From Marinobacter sp. DY40_1A1 (GTDB lineage: Bacteria; Pseudomonadota; Gammaproteobacteria; Pseudomonadales; Oleiphilaceae): 46,661 bases of DNA. A program made the translations under genes and the position numbers. Below, in pieces: positions 6,975 to 16,489 of the stretch. The DNA is taken from positions 1 through 46,661 of the forward strand of contig NZ_VCHA01000009.1 of NCBI RefSeq assembly GCF_016597815.1, read 5' to 3'. Below the pieces are notes generated by a model. That model was not told the DNA's origin. It saw nothing but the letters and a program-made list of their open reading frames with translations, and did no database searches. Numbering within the stretch: position 1 is the stretch's first letter; each line of letters starts with the position of its first letter.

Positions 6975-9813
6975 CTGGTGGTTGCTGAAGGATAAGCTCC
7001 TGGGCTTCGTTTGCGCCCAGGCCCTCTCCGCCAGTTACGACACGCAATGCTCTGTCTCTGTTTAGAACTGAATCGCGGAAGGTGGCTTTCAGCTCTTCAA
7101 GGCTCACAGCGTTAATAGCCTTTGCGAGTTGTTCGCGGGAATCAAAGCTATCTGAGCCCCGGTCAATCTCACGCCAGTAGCGACCTGAAATCTCACCCAG
7201 CTGGCGATCTTGCTCCAAAATGCTGCTGATTACCGCCTGTTTTTCCTGCTTTAGTCGCTGTTCGTCCAAATTTCCGAGCGTCTCCTCAAAGCCTACTGTG
7301 AACTCGCGAACTGCTTGGTCTATGTCACTCTGGCTGGCGCCTGGAGACTGAACCACAAAGCCCAAAGCCGGTGTCTCGAGCATTTCAAACGGTGTGGCGT
7401 ACACAATGTAGCCAAGCTGGCGAGTGGTGCGTATTTCTTCATAGAACGGGCTGCTTATAATCTGTGCAAGCAGGCGGAAGCGGGCGCGCTCTTCAAAACT
7501 GGTGTTATTGCCCTGCGTGTAAAGCGTATACCCGGTATCCGGATGCGCCACGTCCAGAGAAACGAGCATTTCGTTGGCTGGTAACTTTCTGACACGGCTG
7601 CGGTCAACTGCTACAAAATCGCTCTTGCCCAACACAATGGCATCAATTTGCTGTGCCAGGTTAAGAGCATAGGCTTCCGTAATATTGCCATGTGCCAGCA
7701 GCACCGGGTCTACTTCCGAGAGCAGTGCCTCGGTGAATGATATGAGTTCATCGCGGGTGACTTCCCGAGCTGCGCGCAGCTTTTCTTCGGTGCTCCAGGC
7801 GCCTTCCAGCAGAGCCGTCTGGATGAACTCGGATGTCTGGGCCACCGGCCGGTCCTTGGCTTTGTTCTGTAAGCTGTCTATCAGGTTTTGTCTGGCGATA
7901 TCAAACCGCTGCTGCGTGATGTGGGGCGCTGAAATCTGCATAAGAATGCGATTCATCAAGGTGTGGAGCTTGTCGTTATAGCCACCGACGCGCACGGTAA
8001 TGCCACGCAAATGCGGGTAAATGCTGTAGTCGAGCCCGGCAAGGCGTGCGGAATAAGCCCAGGCATTCAGGTTGCTGTTAATGCTGTCTACCAGCAAGTG
8101 CGTAAGCACGCTGCTACGGGCAGACACACGGGCTGCCGGGGTGCGCAAGCTGAAAAACACGTTGGCCTTGGGTGTGTTGAAGCGCGTATCCCGTGCAAAC
8201 CATATCGCCATGCCATCGCCGCTACTTAAGAGCTCGGGCTTACTCATGGTTTTGCCAGATACCATGGTGAGGTTTTCAGGCACAAACGGGTTGGGTAGCG
8301 GAAGCCGAAGCGCATCGGCCAGCGCTTTGGGCGCTTTGGATTCAACTCTGTTCACATCCAGAGGCTCAAGTTGCCAGGGGGTTTCATACCACCGGGTTAG
8401 GTTCGGGTTGTTCAGTTCAAGCTGCGGAGCCAGCAAATAGACCATCACGTTCTCCGGGGTTAGCCGGGCAAGAATCGCCTGATACTGATCGGGCGCGTAC
8501 CGCTCCATTAACCAGGGTGCACTGAGAAGATCGTCTGCCGGATAATCCTGGAGTTGGCTCGAAAGGCGCATAACCTCGTGCATGGGCTCGCTTTGTTCGC
8601 GAAAGCGAAAGTCGATCCGGGCCAGTTGCTGCATTTCTTCAAAACGGTTCTGGCTGATGCCTTGATCACGAATGATGTCGATGTATCGGAATGCCAGAGC
8701 TACGATCTCTTCCTGCCGTCTAAGGCCCTCGGGCGTAAGCGCAATGCTTATGTCCAAAGTGGCGTCTGTGCCCGTATCCATTCCTATGCCGGCAGACAAG
8801 CTATCTGCCAAGCCATTCTTCTTGAGTACATCAAAGAGGCTTCCGGGGCCTTCATGCCCCAAAAGATTGGCAATGTAGCTGGCGGGTTTGGTGCGGTAGT
8901 TTTCTTGCTGCGATGGCATCGGGAACGACAGGGACAGGCTGCGCACATCCTTGATGGCTTCTGCAGTTATCTTGGCAGGTAGTGTATCCGCACTCAGCAG
9001 GCTAGCGGAGTGAACCTTGGGCTTCAGGTTGCGATTTTCGATGGCATCAAAGCGCCCTCGTACCATGGCTTCAAGCGCATCGAGCGATTGGGGACCGTAT
9101 ACCGCTAGCGTCATCAGGTTGGCAGAGTAACGGGTTCTCCAGAATTCGATCAGGTCGGGCCGAAGGGGGTTGTCATCGGTGTTTTCCAGGGTGGTCAGGT
9201 TGCCGACAGCAAACTGGTGGAATGCATGCTCAGGATTGCTGGCGGCTTTCTTGACTGAATAAAAGCGTCGACCATCTTCTTTCTGTTTGGCACTGAACTC
9301 TGAATGTACAGCGTTGCGCTCACGGTCGACCAGTTCAGCGGTAAACAGAGGGGCGGCAAATTGTTGGGCGAAGCGATCAAGAGCGGATTCCAGATAATCG
9401 GCCTGTATGTCAAAAAAGTAGTTGGTGTTACGAAAAGCGGTAAAGGCGTTATGGCTGCCACCGTGGCTTTTTATGAACTGTTGATATTCACCGGGCTCTG
9501 GATATTTTTCCGTGCCCAGAAACAGCATGTGTTCAAGAAAGTGCGAAATACCCTCTCGCTCTCTCGTGTCATCACCGCTGCCGACAGCCACATTCATAGA
9601 GGCGGCGGCTTTTTGTGCATGTTTGTCGGAAATCAGAATGGCTCGCAAACCGTTACTCAGCTCAACGAAACGGTATTCGTTGTTGTCATTGGGGCTCTTG
9701 TCGGGGGATGTTTCTGCCAATGATGGCAAGCTGACAAAGAGAAGCAAAAGCAGTGCAAATACTTTTGCAGCCAGCAGCCGCATACGAACAGTTGTTGGAA
9801 AGCTGATATGCAT
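6961..9813 (-). CDS. Periplasmic M16 zinc protease (pitrilysin/insulinase type)
   Basis: A 950-residue protein with a signal peptide (hydrophobic 14-31, probable cleavage after SLA-33). The inverted zinc motif HFLEH gives H91, E94 and H95. The third ligand E172 lies 77 residues after H95, the same spacing as in E. coli pitrilysin. Length and the four-domain organisation (paired active and inactive M16 halves) match protease III, which degrades small proteins and peptides in the periplasm. A second in-frame ATG at 9783 would still leave the signal core, so the exact start is uncertain. The gene looks monocistronic; the unknown gene upstream is only 61 bases away. Confidence 0.9.
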   Translation of the reverse strand: MHISFPTTVRMRLLAAKVFALLLLLFVSLPSLAETSPDKSPNDNNEYRFVELSNGLRAILISDKHAQKAAASMNVAVGSGDDTREREGISHFLEHMLFLGTEKYPEPGEYQQFIKSHGGSHNAFTAFRNTNYFFDIQADYLESALDRFAQQFAAPLFTAELVDRERNAVHSEFSAKQKEDGRRFYSVKKAASNPEHAFHQFAVGNLTTLENTDDNPLRPDLIEFWRTRYSANLMTLAVYGPQSLDALEAMVRGRFDAIENRNLKPKVHSASLLSADTLPAKITAEAIKDVRSLSLSFPMPSQQENYRTKPASYIANLLGHEGPGSLFDVLKKNGLADSLSAGIGMDTGTDATLDISIALTPEGLRRQEEIVALAFRYIDIIRDQGISQNRFEEMQQLARIDFRFREQSEPMHEVMRLSSQLQDYPADDLLSAPWLMERYAPDQYQAILARLTPENVMVYLLAPQLELNNPNLTRWYETPWQLEPLDVNRVESKAPKALADALRLPLPNPFVPENLTMVSGKTMSKPELLSSGDGMAIWFARDTRFNTPKANVFFSLRTPAARVSARSSVLTHLLVDSINSNLNAWAYSARLAGLDYSIYPHLRGITVRVGGYNDKLHTLMNRILMQISAPHITQQRFDIARQNLIDSLQNKAKDRPVAQTSEFIQTALLEGAWSTEEKLRAAREVTRDELISFTEALLSEVDPVLLAHGNITEAYALNLAQQIDAIVLGKSDFVAVDRSRVRKLPANEMLVSLDVAHPDTGYTLYTQGNNTSFEERARFRLLAQIISSPFYEEIRTTRQLGYIVYATPFEMLETPALGFVVQSPGASQSDIDQAVREFTVGFEETLGNLDEQRLKQEKQAVISSILEQDRQLGEISGRYWREIDRGSDSFDSREQLAKAINAVSLEELKATFRDSVLNRDRALRVVTGGEGLGANEAQELILQQPPVTAK

Positions 9814-9874
9814 AAAGCCTCTGTTATCCGTTTTGGAGCCTGAATAGATACGATCGCGAGCTGGTAAATGGTGC

Positions 9875-10174
9875 TCAGTGCATCATTGTTTTGCGAGTGC
9901 TATCCGGTTGTTGGTCGAGGGTCTTGCGGGCGAGATCTGCTGCTTTACCGTCGTCGAGTTCGCCAGACGCAATACGCTCCAGAACCGATGCCATAATGGC
10001 GACAGACTTGCGGTAGTCTGCAAATTCTGCCTGAAATGCGGTATCGATGGCTTGGTATACCGCTTGAATTTTCTGCTCCCTGTCGCCGGCATTTTTCGCC
10101 GTATCATTAATGGCTTTCAGGCAGGCGCGGGCAATGGCGATGTAGCGTTCTGTATTCGGGTTGTCGTTCTGCAT
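9875..10174 (-). CDS. Conserved-looking small protein of unknown function
   Basis: I do not recognise this protein. From ATG 10174 it has 99 residues, is predicted mainly alpha-helical and soluble, and has a central segment rich in Ala and Gln plus a polar tail. The frame is open further upstream to ATG 10288 (137 residues), but those residues look less protein-like. The ATG at 10174 has a GGAAA stretch about eight bases before it, so I prefer the short form. It lies upstream of the M16 protease in the same direction and may be cotranscribed. No membrane segment, cysteine pair or known motif is seen. Confidence 0.55.
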   Translation of the reverse strand: MQNDNPNTERYIAIARACLKAINDTAKNAGDREQKIQAVYQAIDTAFQAEFADYRKSVAIMASVLERIASGELDDGKAADLARKTLDQQPDSTRKTMMH

Positions 10175-10371
10175 GCTCTGGTTTCCGGATATCGCTTGGT
10201 CTGTGAAAAGGACTGACGCCTGAAGAGGCAATAAGTTCCGGATTATCGCATTGCTGTCGGGCTGTTTCATTGCTTTGCGGTAATTCATCAGCAGGGAGGG
10301 CGCGCGACGATTACTGTGCTAGTCTGAATTTCAATGTGTCGGGAAAATGAACACTCGTCTGAAATTGGTTT

Positions 10372-10387
10372 TAGAGTAATGGCTCTA
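10372..10387. promoter_or_regulatory. Candidate operator 1 upstream of the acyl-CoA reductase
   Basis: The inverted repeat TAGAG-N6-CTCTA lies 161 bases before the reductase start. A near copy follows 33 bases later. The form suits a dimeric repressor such as a TetR- or GntR-type protein, but the binding factor is unknown. Confidence 0.45.
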
Positions 10388-10405
10388 TTTAAAACAATGA
10401 GTTAC

Positions 10406-10419
10406 AGAGTAAAAGCTCT
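10406..10419. promoter_or_regulatory. Candidate operator 2 upstream of the acyl-CoA reductase
   Basis: AGAG-N6-CTCT repeats the first site; both share AGAGTAA followed by GCTCTA after two bases. The 33-base offset is about three helical turns, so two dimers could sit on one DNA face. Confidence 0.45.
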
Positions 10420-10547
10420 AAAATAGACCGATACATGAAGGTTGCAATTAAGTACAATGCCGACCGTCAAAGGTCGTTCTAAGACTTTGGTCTAAGACGG
10501 TTAGCATGGATAGACAACAACAGAGCAACAAGCAGGGTGGATTATCA

Positions 10548-12533
10548 ATGAATTATTTCCTGACCGGTGGTACCGGGTTTATTGGCCGTTTTCTTGTGGA
10601 AAAATTATTGGCACGCGGCGGCACTGTGCACCTGCTGGTGCGAGAGCAGTCTCAGGGCAAACTTGATGCTCTGAGGGAAGCTTGGGGTGTCGATGAGTCC
10701 CGTGTAAAAGCTGTTATTGGCGACCTCACCAGCAAGAATCTGGGCATTGATGCCAAAACGCTTAAAGCACTGGCAGGAAAGGTTGATCATTTTTTCCACC
10801 TCGCGGCCGTTTACGATATGGGTGCCGATGAAGAAGCCCAACAGGCCACGAATATTGAAGGCACACGAGCAGCTGTGAATGCTGCCGAAGCCATGAAGGC
10901 AAAGCATTTTCACCATGTTTCGTCCATTGCAGCAGCGGGGCTGTTCAAGGGCATTTTTCGCGAGGATATGTTCGAAGAAGCTGAAAAGCTGGATCACCCA
11001 TACTTGATGACCAAGCACGAATCCGAAAAGGTTGTGCGCGAAGAGTGCAAGGTGCCGTTCCGCATCTATCGTCCAGGCATGGTTGTTGGCCATTCGAAAA
11101 CAGGTGAAATGGACAAGATTGATGGTCCATATTACTTTTTCAAACTGATTCAGAAAATTCGCCGCACTCTGCCTCAGTGGGTACCGACCATTGGTGTTGA
11201 AGGTGGCAGGTTGAACGTTGTTCCCGTGGACTACGTTGTAAATGCGATGGATCACATTGCACACCTGGAAGGCGAAGACGGGAAATGCTTCCACCTGGTG
11301 GATACCGACCCTTATAAGGTTGGCGAAATCCTTAATATTTTCTGTGAGGCTGGTCACGCACCCAAGATGGGTATGCGTATTGATTCACGCATGTTCGGGT
11401 TTATCCCGCCATTTATCCGCCAGAGCCTGAAGAACCTGCCGCCGGTTAAGCAGATCACCAGCGCAGTGCTGGATGATCTGGGTATCCCACGCTCTGTAAT
11501 GTCTTTCATTAATTACCCCACGCGCTTTGATGCTCGGGAAACCGAGAGAGCACTCAAAGGAACCGGTATCGATGTGCCGCGCCTTGAGGACTATGCGCCC
11601 GTGCTCTGGGATTTCTGGGAGCGCAACCTGGATCCCGATCTGTTCAAAGATCGCACCTTGAAGGGTACGGTTAGTGGCAAAGTGTGCGTGATAACCGGTG
11701 CCACCTCTGGCATTGGTTTGGCCACTGCAGAAAAGCTGGCAGAAGCCGGTGCTATTCTGGTTATTGGCGCTCGCACAAAAGAAACTCTGGATGAGGTGAG
11801 TGCCGCTCTGGAAGCCAAGGGTGGCAATGTGCATGCCTACCAGTGCGATTTCTCCGATATGGAAGATTGTGACCGGTTCGTGAAAACCGTTCTGGATAAC
11901 CACGGCCACGTTGATGTGCTGGTCAACAATGCAGGGCGCTCGATTCGTCGGTCATTGTCCCTGTCGTTTGATCGCTTCCACGACTTTGAGCGCACTATGC
12001 AGTTGAACTACTTTGGCTCTGTGCGCCTCATCATGGGATTTGCACCATCCATGCTTGAGCGTCGTCGTGGGCATGTGGTGAATATCTCATCCATTGGCGT
12101 GCTTACTAACGCACCACGCTTCTCTGCCTATGTGGCCTCCAAGTCTGCATTGGATGCCTTCAGCCGGTGTGCGGCGTCTGAATGGTCGGATCGCAACGTA
12201 ACCTTCACCACCATCAATATGCCGTTGGTGAAAACACCCATGATTGCACCTACCAAGATCTACGATTCCGTGCCGACCCTCTCGCCGGAAGAGGCTGCCG
12301 ATCTGGTAACCAACTCAATCATTGAACGCCCCAAGCGAGTTGCTACGCGCCTTGGTATCACTGCCCAGGTGTTGCACGCACTGGCTCCGAAGGTGGGCGA
12401 GATCGTGATGAATACGGGGTACCGTATGTTCCCGGACTCAACTCAGGCCGTAGGTGGAAAAGCTACTGAAAAGCCCAAGGTGTCCACAGAGCAGGTGGCA
12501 TTTGCAGCGGTGATGCGAGGCATCCACTGGTAA
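10548..12533 (+). CDS. Bifunctional fatty acyl-CoA reductase (alcohol-forming), Marinobacter type
   Basis: The protein has 661 residues from ATG 10548, the same length as the characterised Marinobacter reductase Maqu_2507, whose sequence I recall as very similar. The N-terminal extended-SDR domain has FLTGGTGFIG (4-13) with active residues Y152 and K156. The C-terminal classical SDR domain has TGATSGIG, NNAG and a YVASK active site. In this family the C-terminal Acr1-like half makes the aldehyde and the N-terminal half reduces it to the alcohol used for wax esters, both with NADPH. The upstream ATG at 10506 would add 14 residues outside the family start; AGGGTGG before 10548 supports the shorter form. 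The gene stands alone with its own terminator. Confidence 0.95.
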   Translation: MNYFLTGGTGFIGRFLVEKLLARGGTVHLLVREQSQGKLDALREAWGVDESRVKAVIGDLTSKNLGIDAKTLKALAGKVDHFFHLAAVYDMGADEEAQQATNIEGTRAAVNAAEAMKAKHFHHVSSIAAAGLFKGIFREDMFEEAEKLDHPYLMTKHESEKVVREECKVPFRIYRPGMVVGHSKTGEMDKIDGPYYFFKLIQKIRRTLPQWVPTIGVEGGRLNVVPVDYVVNAMDHIAHLEGEDGKCFHLVDTDPYKVGEILNIFCEAGHAPKMGMRIDSRMFGFIPPFIRQSLKNLPPVKQITSAVLDDLGIPRSVMSFINYPTRFDARETERALKGTGIDVPRLEDYAPVLWDFWERNLDPDLFKDRTLKGTVSGKVCVITGATSGIGLATAEKLAEAGAILVIGARTKETLDEVSAALEAKGGNVHAYQCDFSDMEDCDRFVKTVLDNHGHVDVLVNNAGRSIRRSLSLSFDRFHDFERTMQLNYFGSVRLIMGFAPSMLERRRGHVVNISSIGVLTNAPRFSAYVASKSALDAFSRCAASEWSDRNVTFTTINMPLVKTPMIAPTKIYDSVPTLSPEEAADLVTNSIIERPKRVATRLGITAQVLHALAPKVGEIVMNTGYRMFPDSTQAVGGKATEKPKVSTEQVAFAAVMRGIHW

Positions 12534-12559
12534 GCAAAGCTTGTTTGTAACGCCGAATC

Positions 12560-12587
12560 AAAAAAACCCGCATAAGCGGGTTTTTTT
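12560..12587. terminator. Bidirectional rho-independent terminator
   Basis: A hairpin CCCGC-ATAA-GCGGG (12567-12580) is flanked by A7 on the left and T7 on the right. It lies 27 bases after the reductase stop and 15 bases from the end of convergent rnt, so it can serve both genes. Confidence 0.9.
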
Positions 12588-12601
12588 GTGGGTTCTGTTT
12601 G

Positions 12602-13258
12602 CTATTCGCTTTCATCTAACATGAAAGGTGGCGGAAATCCGCCCAGATCCAGCCAGCGGTTCACAATGCCACAGAATAAATCGGCCGTCTTTTCTGCATC
12701 GTAAGCTGCGGAATGGGCTTCCTTGTTGCTGAATGGAATACCAGCCAGTTTGCAGGCTTGTGCAAGCACCGTGTGGCCATAGGCCAGGCCGGCAAGGGTT
12801 GCTGTGTCAAACGTGGAGAAGGGGTGGAAAGGATTCCGGTTTATTTCTGCCCGCTGAGCCGCTGCAAATACGAAATTGTGATCGAAGGTCGCATTGTGGC
12901 CTACCAATACCGCACGCTTGCAATCATGCGCCTTGACCGCCTTGCGTATGGGCCGAAAAATCTCGCTCAACCCTTCACGCTCGGGCACAGCCTCCCGGTC
13001 CGGATTCCAGGGGTCGATTCCTGTGAAGTCCAATGCCGATTGTTCCAGATTGGCACCCTCAAACGGATCAATCTGTTGTAGGTGGGTTTCAGCACGGTGC
13101 AAGCGGCCGTCCTCGTCCATCGTCAGCATCACTGCAGCTATTTCCAGCAGAGCATCACGGTCCGGGTTGAATCCGCCGGTTTCCACATCGACAACGACGG
13201 GTAAAAAACCACGGAATCTGCGGGACATTGGGTGCAATTGTCTGTTTTCGTCAGTCAC
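12602..13258 (-). CDS. rnt: Ribonuclease T
   Basis: A 218-residue DEDDh 3'-5' exoribonuclease that trims tRNA CCA ends and finishes the 3' ends of stable RNAs. The full catalytic set is visible: D24 and E26 in VDVETGG, D126 in GHNATFDHNF, and H182 with D187 in HSAAYDAEKT. These are all within one residue of their E. coli positions. Family-typical basic residues for RNA binding lie between them. It sits 45 bases downstream of pyrC and is probably cotranscribed. The rnt-pyrC-motY neighbourhood is also known from Pseudomonas. Confidence 0.96.
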   Translation of the reverse strand: MTDENRQLHPMSRRFRGFLPVVVDVETGGFNPDRDALLEIAAVMLTMDEDGRLHRAETHLQQIDPFEGANLEQSALDFTGIDPWNPDREAVPEREGLSEIFRPIRKAVKAHDCKRAVLVGHNATFDHNFVFAAAQRAEINRNPFHPFSTFDTATLAGLAYGHTVLAQACKLAGIPFSNKEAHSAAYDAEKTADLFCGIVNRWLDLGGFPPPFMLDESE

Positions 13259-13303
13259 TAAAACTCCGGTCTTGGCCGTTTATCAGGGAATTGGGGGGTA
13301 GAT

Positions 13304-14335
13304 CTATACCTGGCGCCAGTTAATGGTTTCACCGGCTTTCAGCGGAACAATGGTGCCGTCCGCCAAGGGCAATTCATCGGGCATCGTCCAAGGTTCCCTC
13401 ACCAGCGTAATGGTATCTGTATTTCGTGGAAGACCATAGAAATCTGCACCATTAAAACTGGCAAAGGCTTCCAGTTGATCAAGAATGCCAAGCTCTTCAA
13501 AAATATCTGCGTATAACCCGATAGCACCAAAAGCCGAATAGCATCCTGCGCAGCCACAGGCGGCTTCCTTTTTGTCTTTTGCATGGGGGGCAGAATCTGT
13601 GCCGAGAAAGAATCGCTTGTCTCCGCTGGCGACTGCGTCTCTCAGGGCTTTTTGGTGGCGATTGCGCTTTAGAATCGGGAGGCAGTAAAGATGAGGGCGT
13701 ATGCCGCCCACGAGCATATGGTTCCGGTTGTACATCAGATGCTGGGGTGTAATCGTGGCGGCCAGATTATTGCCCTGATAATGCCGTACGAACTCTGCTG
13801 AGTCAGCGGTGGTTATATGCTCAAGCACTACCTTGAGCTTAGGGAAGGCTTTTAGCGTCGGGGCGAGTACCCGGTCGAGAAACACCTTTTCCCGGTCAAA
13901 AATATCGATGTCTTCATCAGTAACTTCACCATGAACAAGCAACAGCATGCCGCATTCTTCCATGGTTTCCAGTACCGGGTAGATATTGCGAATGTCCGTT
14001 ACACCAGATGCAGAGTTAGTGGTTGCGCCGGCTGGGTAGAGCTTGGCTGCAACAACACCCTCGGCGCTTGCTTCCAGAATATCCTGACGGCTTGTGGATT
14101 CGGTCAGGTAAAGCGTCATCAGTGGTCGGAAGTCAGTCCCTTCGGCTGCTGCCAGAATGCGATCCCGGTATGCCGAGGCTTCAGCGGCATTGGTTACCGG
14201 CGGAGCAAGATTCGGCATGATGATCGCTCGCCCGAAACAGGCAGCGGTGGCAGGTACAACGCTCTTCAGAGCATCGCCGTCGCGAACGTGGAGGTGCCAG
14301 TCGTCGGGGCGCACAAGAGTTAGCTGTTCGGTCAT
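13304..14335 (-). CDS. pyrC: Dihydroorotase
   Basis: A 343-residue class II dihydroorotase, which interconverts carbamoyl-aspartate and dihydroorotate in pyrimidine synthesis. The metal site is complete: H14 and H16 in [10 protein letters not shown], the carbamylated lysine K98 in AAKLYPAG, H135, H173 in LEHITT, and D247 in FLGTDSAPH. Length matches E. coli PyrC (348). It is divergent from motY; the 139-base gap holds the sigma-28 promoter of the latter. Confidence 0.97.
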   Translation of the reverse strand: MTEQLTLVRPDDWHLHVRDGDALKSVVPATAACFGRAIIMPNLAPPVTNAAEASAYRDRILAAAEGTDFRPLMTLYLTESTSRQDILEASAEGVVAAKLYPAGATTNSASGVTDIRNIYPVLETMEECGMLLLVHGEVTDEDIDIFDREKVFLDRVLAPTLKAFPKLKVVLEHITTADSAEFVRHYQGNNLAATITPQHLMYNRNHMLVGGIRPHLYCLPILKRNRHQKALRDAVASGDKRFFLGTDSAPHAKDKKEAACGCAGCYSAFGAIGLYADIFEELGILDQLEAFASFNGADFYGLPRNTDTITLVREPWTMPDELPLADGTIVPLKAGETINWRQV

Positions 14336-14413
14336 GGTCTGGTTTCCGCAGTGCCTTAAAAAGTTGGCAGATTATAGCAGAAGGTGTCAGTGATTGTTTT
14401 TCCTCTCGTCGAT

Positions 14414-14440
14414 TAAAGAACATGGCGCTGATGCCGTTAA
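14414..14440 (+). promoter_or_regulatory. Sigma-28 (FliA) type promoter of motY
   Basis: TAAAGAAC (14414-14421), an 11-base spacer and GCCGTTAA (14433-14440) match the flagellar consensus TAAAGTTT-N11-GCCGATAA. The -10 differs at one of eight positions and the spacing is exact. It lies 34 bases before the motY start, on the correct strand for a flagellar motor gene. Confidence 0.7.
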
Positions 14441-14474
14441 ACAGGAAACCACCAAACATCCGTGAAACAACGGT

Positions 14475-15401
14475 ATGGCTGTTATGGCACTCGCATTCAC
14501 AAAAAGATCGCAGAATGTATTGGCAACGCTGGCGCTCGGCATTCTTTTGCCCGTGACAAGCCAGGCTGCAAGCTATGGTGCCGGAATATCGAACAGCCAG
14601 TGGTATCTTGCGGAGTCCGTTTTCGAGTGTTCGCTGGTGCATGATGTTCCCGGCTATGGCCGGGCTGTTTTTCGGCACCGTGCCGGGGAAGAACTGTCAT
14701 TTTTTCTGGAGTCCGAATCTCACCTCATGCGCCCCGGGCGAGGCTCTCTTTTTGTTGAGGCACCACCTTGGCGACCGGGTGTTGCTCCACGCCCGGTAGG
14801 CACGGTAGATGTGTCTGAAGGGCTCCGGCAGGTATCACTTGAAACCCGGCATGCGGTGATTCTTGCCCAAAGTCTGCTGGATGGCATGCGGCCCACAGTT
14901 ACCAGGGATTCCTGGTACGACGGCAGCCCGGTTCGGGTGCAGGTATCGAATATCAACTTCAGCGGGCAATACCAGCGCTATCGGTCATGCGCTGCGAACT
15001 TGCTTCCGGTTAACATCGATCAGATCGGTCGTTCGCGGGTGGCATTTTCCAGCGGTAGCGCAAAGCTGTCTGAAGCCGATATGGATTTGTTGGACAATAT
15101 TGTTGCCTATTTAATGGCGGATTCTACGGTAGAGCGGGTTTTTGTCGATGGGCATACTGACCGTGTTGGAAGCCGGATCGACAATCGTGCGTTGTCTGAG
15201 GAGCGCGCTAATGTAGTGGCAGACTACCTCAAAGGTCGTGGGATAGACCCCGACATGATTACCGTACGGGCTCATGGAGACCAGTACCCGGTATCCAGAA
15301 ACTATGGCGAAAACCGCCGCACAACCATACGCTTGCAGCGAGAGGGCGAACGCCCTGGCTTGCAGCAAGCTAACGGCTATGGTGGCGCCAGCGCAGGTTA
15401 A
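14475..15401 (+). CDS. motY: MotY-like sodium-motor T-ring protein with OmpA domain
   Basis: A 308-residue exported protein. It has a signal peptide (hydrophobic 15-26, cleavage likely after SQA). The N-terminal domain has the ISNSQWYL start and a YQRYRSCAANLLPVNID motif typical of MotY. The C-terminal OmpA-like peptidoglycan-binding domain contains VDGHTDRVGS and an NRALSEERA segment. MotY forms the periplasmic T ring that recruits stator units of polar flagella. A FliA-type promoter lies upstream. The start could be the second ATG at 14484; neither has a strong ribosome site. A generic OmpA-family lipoprotein is the alternative, but no lipobox is present. Confidence 0.88.
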   Translation: MAVMALAFTKRSQNVLATLALGILLPVTSQAASYGAGISNSQWYLAESVFECSLVHDVPGYGRAVFRHRAGEELSFFLESESHLMRPGRGSLFVEAPPWRPGVAPRPVGTVDVSEGLRQVSLETRHAVILAQSLLDGMRPTVTRDSWYDGSPVRVQVSNINFSGQYQRYRSCAANLLPVNIDQIGRSRVAFSSGSAKLSEADMDLLDNIVAYLMADSTVERVFVDGHTDRVGSRIDNRALSEERANVVADYLKGRGIDPDMITVRAHGDQYPVSRNYGENRRTTIRLQREGERPGLQQANGYGGASAG

Positions 15402-15407
15402 GAGATG

Positions 15408-16331
15408 CTAAACCGAACTCAATACGTCCAAATGGGCGTTTACGCTTTCTGCGAGAGCTTTCAGGTGATAGCCGCCTTCCAGCGTTGAAATAATACGATC
15501 GTTGCTGTGCTCGTTCGCGACGCTTGCCAGCGTTTCGGTCAACCAGCGATAGTCCTCGGTTTCCAGATTCAGTTCGGCCATCGGATCAAGTCGATGGGCA
15601 TCAAACCCTGCAGAGATCAAAATTACCTGAGGCTTGAAGGCGTTCAGGCGCTTTAACCAGCCAGCTTCTACCCGCTTTCGGTATTCTTCGGAAGAGCAAC
15701 CTGCCTCTATGGGAATGTTCACGATATTGTCAGCTTGGCGATGTACGTGGGAGTGGGGGTAAAGCGGATGCTGGAAACTGGAGCACATCAGTATGCGTTC
15801 ATCTCCACTCACGATGTCCACCGTTCCGTTACCTTGATGCACATCAAAATCAATAATGGCAACTCGATCAAGATGATGAAAATTGAGCGTGCGCATGGCT
15901 GCCAGGGCGACGTTGTTGTAAAAACAGAAACCCATGGACTTGGTGCGCTCGGCATGGTGGCCGGGGGGGCGTGCGCAGATAAATGCGTTGGTTACCTGGC
16001 TACTCATAACCATGTCTACCGCCTGGATATTTGCACCCGCAGCAAGCCTTGCTGCGCGGAGAGTATCAGGCATCATGGCAGTATCCGGATCAGTGAAGAC
16101 CCGACCCCGCATTGGCTGCATCATGTCTAGCTGCTGCAAATAGCTTTCGGGGTGTACGCTCAGAAGCTGGTCGCGGGTAATTTCTTCAGGGCGCACCCAA
16201 TCGAGCTTTTCTGCGATGCCAGTGTCGGCGATATAGCTAATGATGGCTGCGAGGCGAGCTGGGCTTTCGGGATGCTCCGGCCCCATGTCGTGTTTCATGC
16301 AATCATCATGAGAAAAAAATGCGGTTGTCAT
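15408..16331 (-). CDS. Histone-deacetylase-family zinc hydrolase
   Basis: A 307-residue class II-like arginase/deacetylase fold protein. Catalytic H125/H126 lie in RPPGHHAER. Zinc ligands D163 and H165 are in DFDVHQGNGT, and D244 is in SAGFDAHRLDP. A GGY motif near the C-terminus carries the transition-state tyrosine of bacterial class II enzymes. Substrates in this family are acetyl-lysine, acetylpolyamines or other acyl amides, so specificity is open. It is divergent, across 158 bases, from a Pat-type acetyltransferase, which favours protein deacetylation. The end is six bases from the motY stop on the other strand. Confidence 0.9.
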   Translation of the reverse strand: MTTAFFSHDDCMKHDMGPEHPESPARLAAIISYIADTGIAEKLDWVRPEEITRDQLLSVHPESYLQQLDMMQPMRGRVFTDPDTAMMPDTLRAARLAAGANIQAVDMVMSSQVTNAFICARPPGHHAERTKSMGFCFYNNVALAAMRTLNFHHLDRVAIIDFDVHQGNGTVDIVSGDERILMCSSFQHPLYPHSHVHRQADNIVNIPIEAGCSSEEYRKRVEAGWLKRLNAFKPQVILISAGFDAHRLDPMAELNLETEDYRWLTETLASVANEHSNDRIISTLEGGYHLKALAESVNAHLDVLSSV

Positions 16332-16489
16332 AATTCTCGAAACGTCCCAGCTATACTTGTATTTTCTTTGATCTTATCAGGGATAAACCGATAGCGCCGA
16401 GTTTCTTTAGCCGCATAAGGGCAATAGGCGTTTCATAAGGCTTCATCAATGCATAATATAGTGTTAACAACATATCAAGGAGAGATAGC

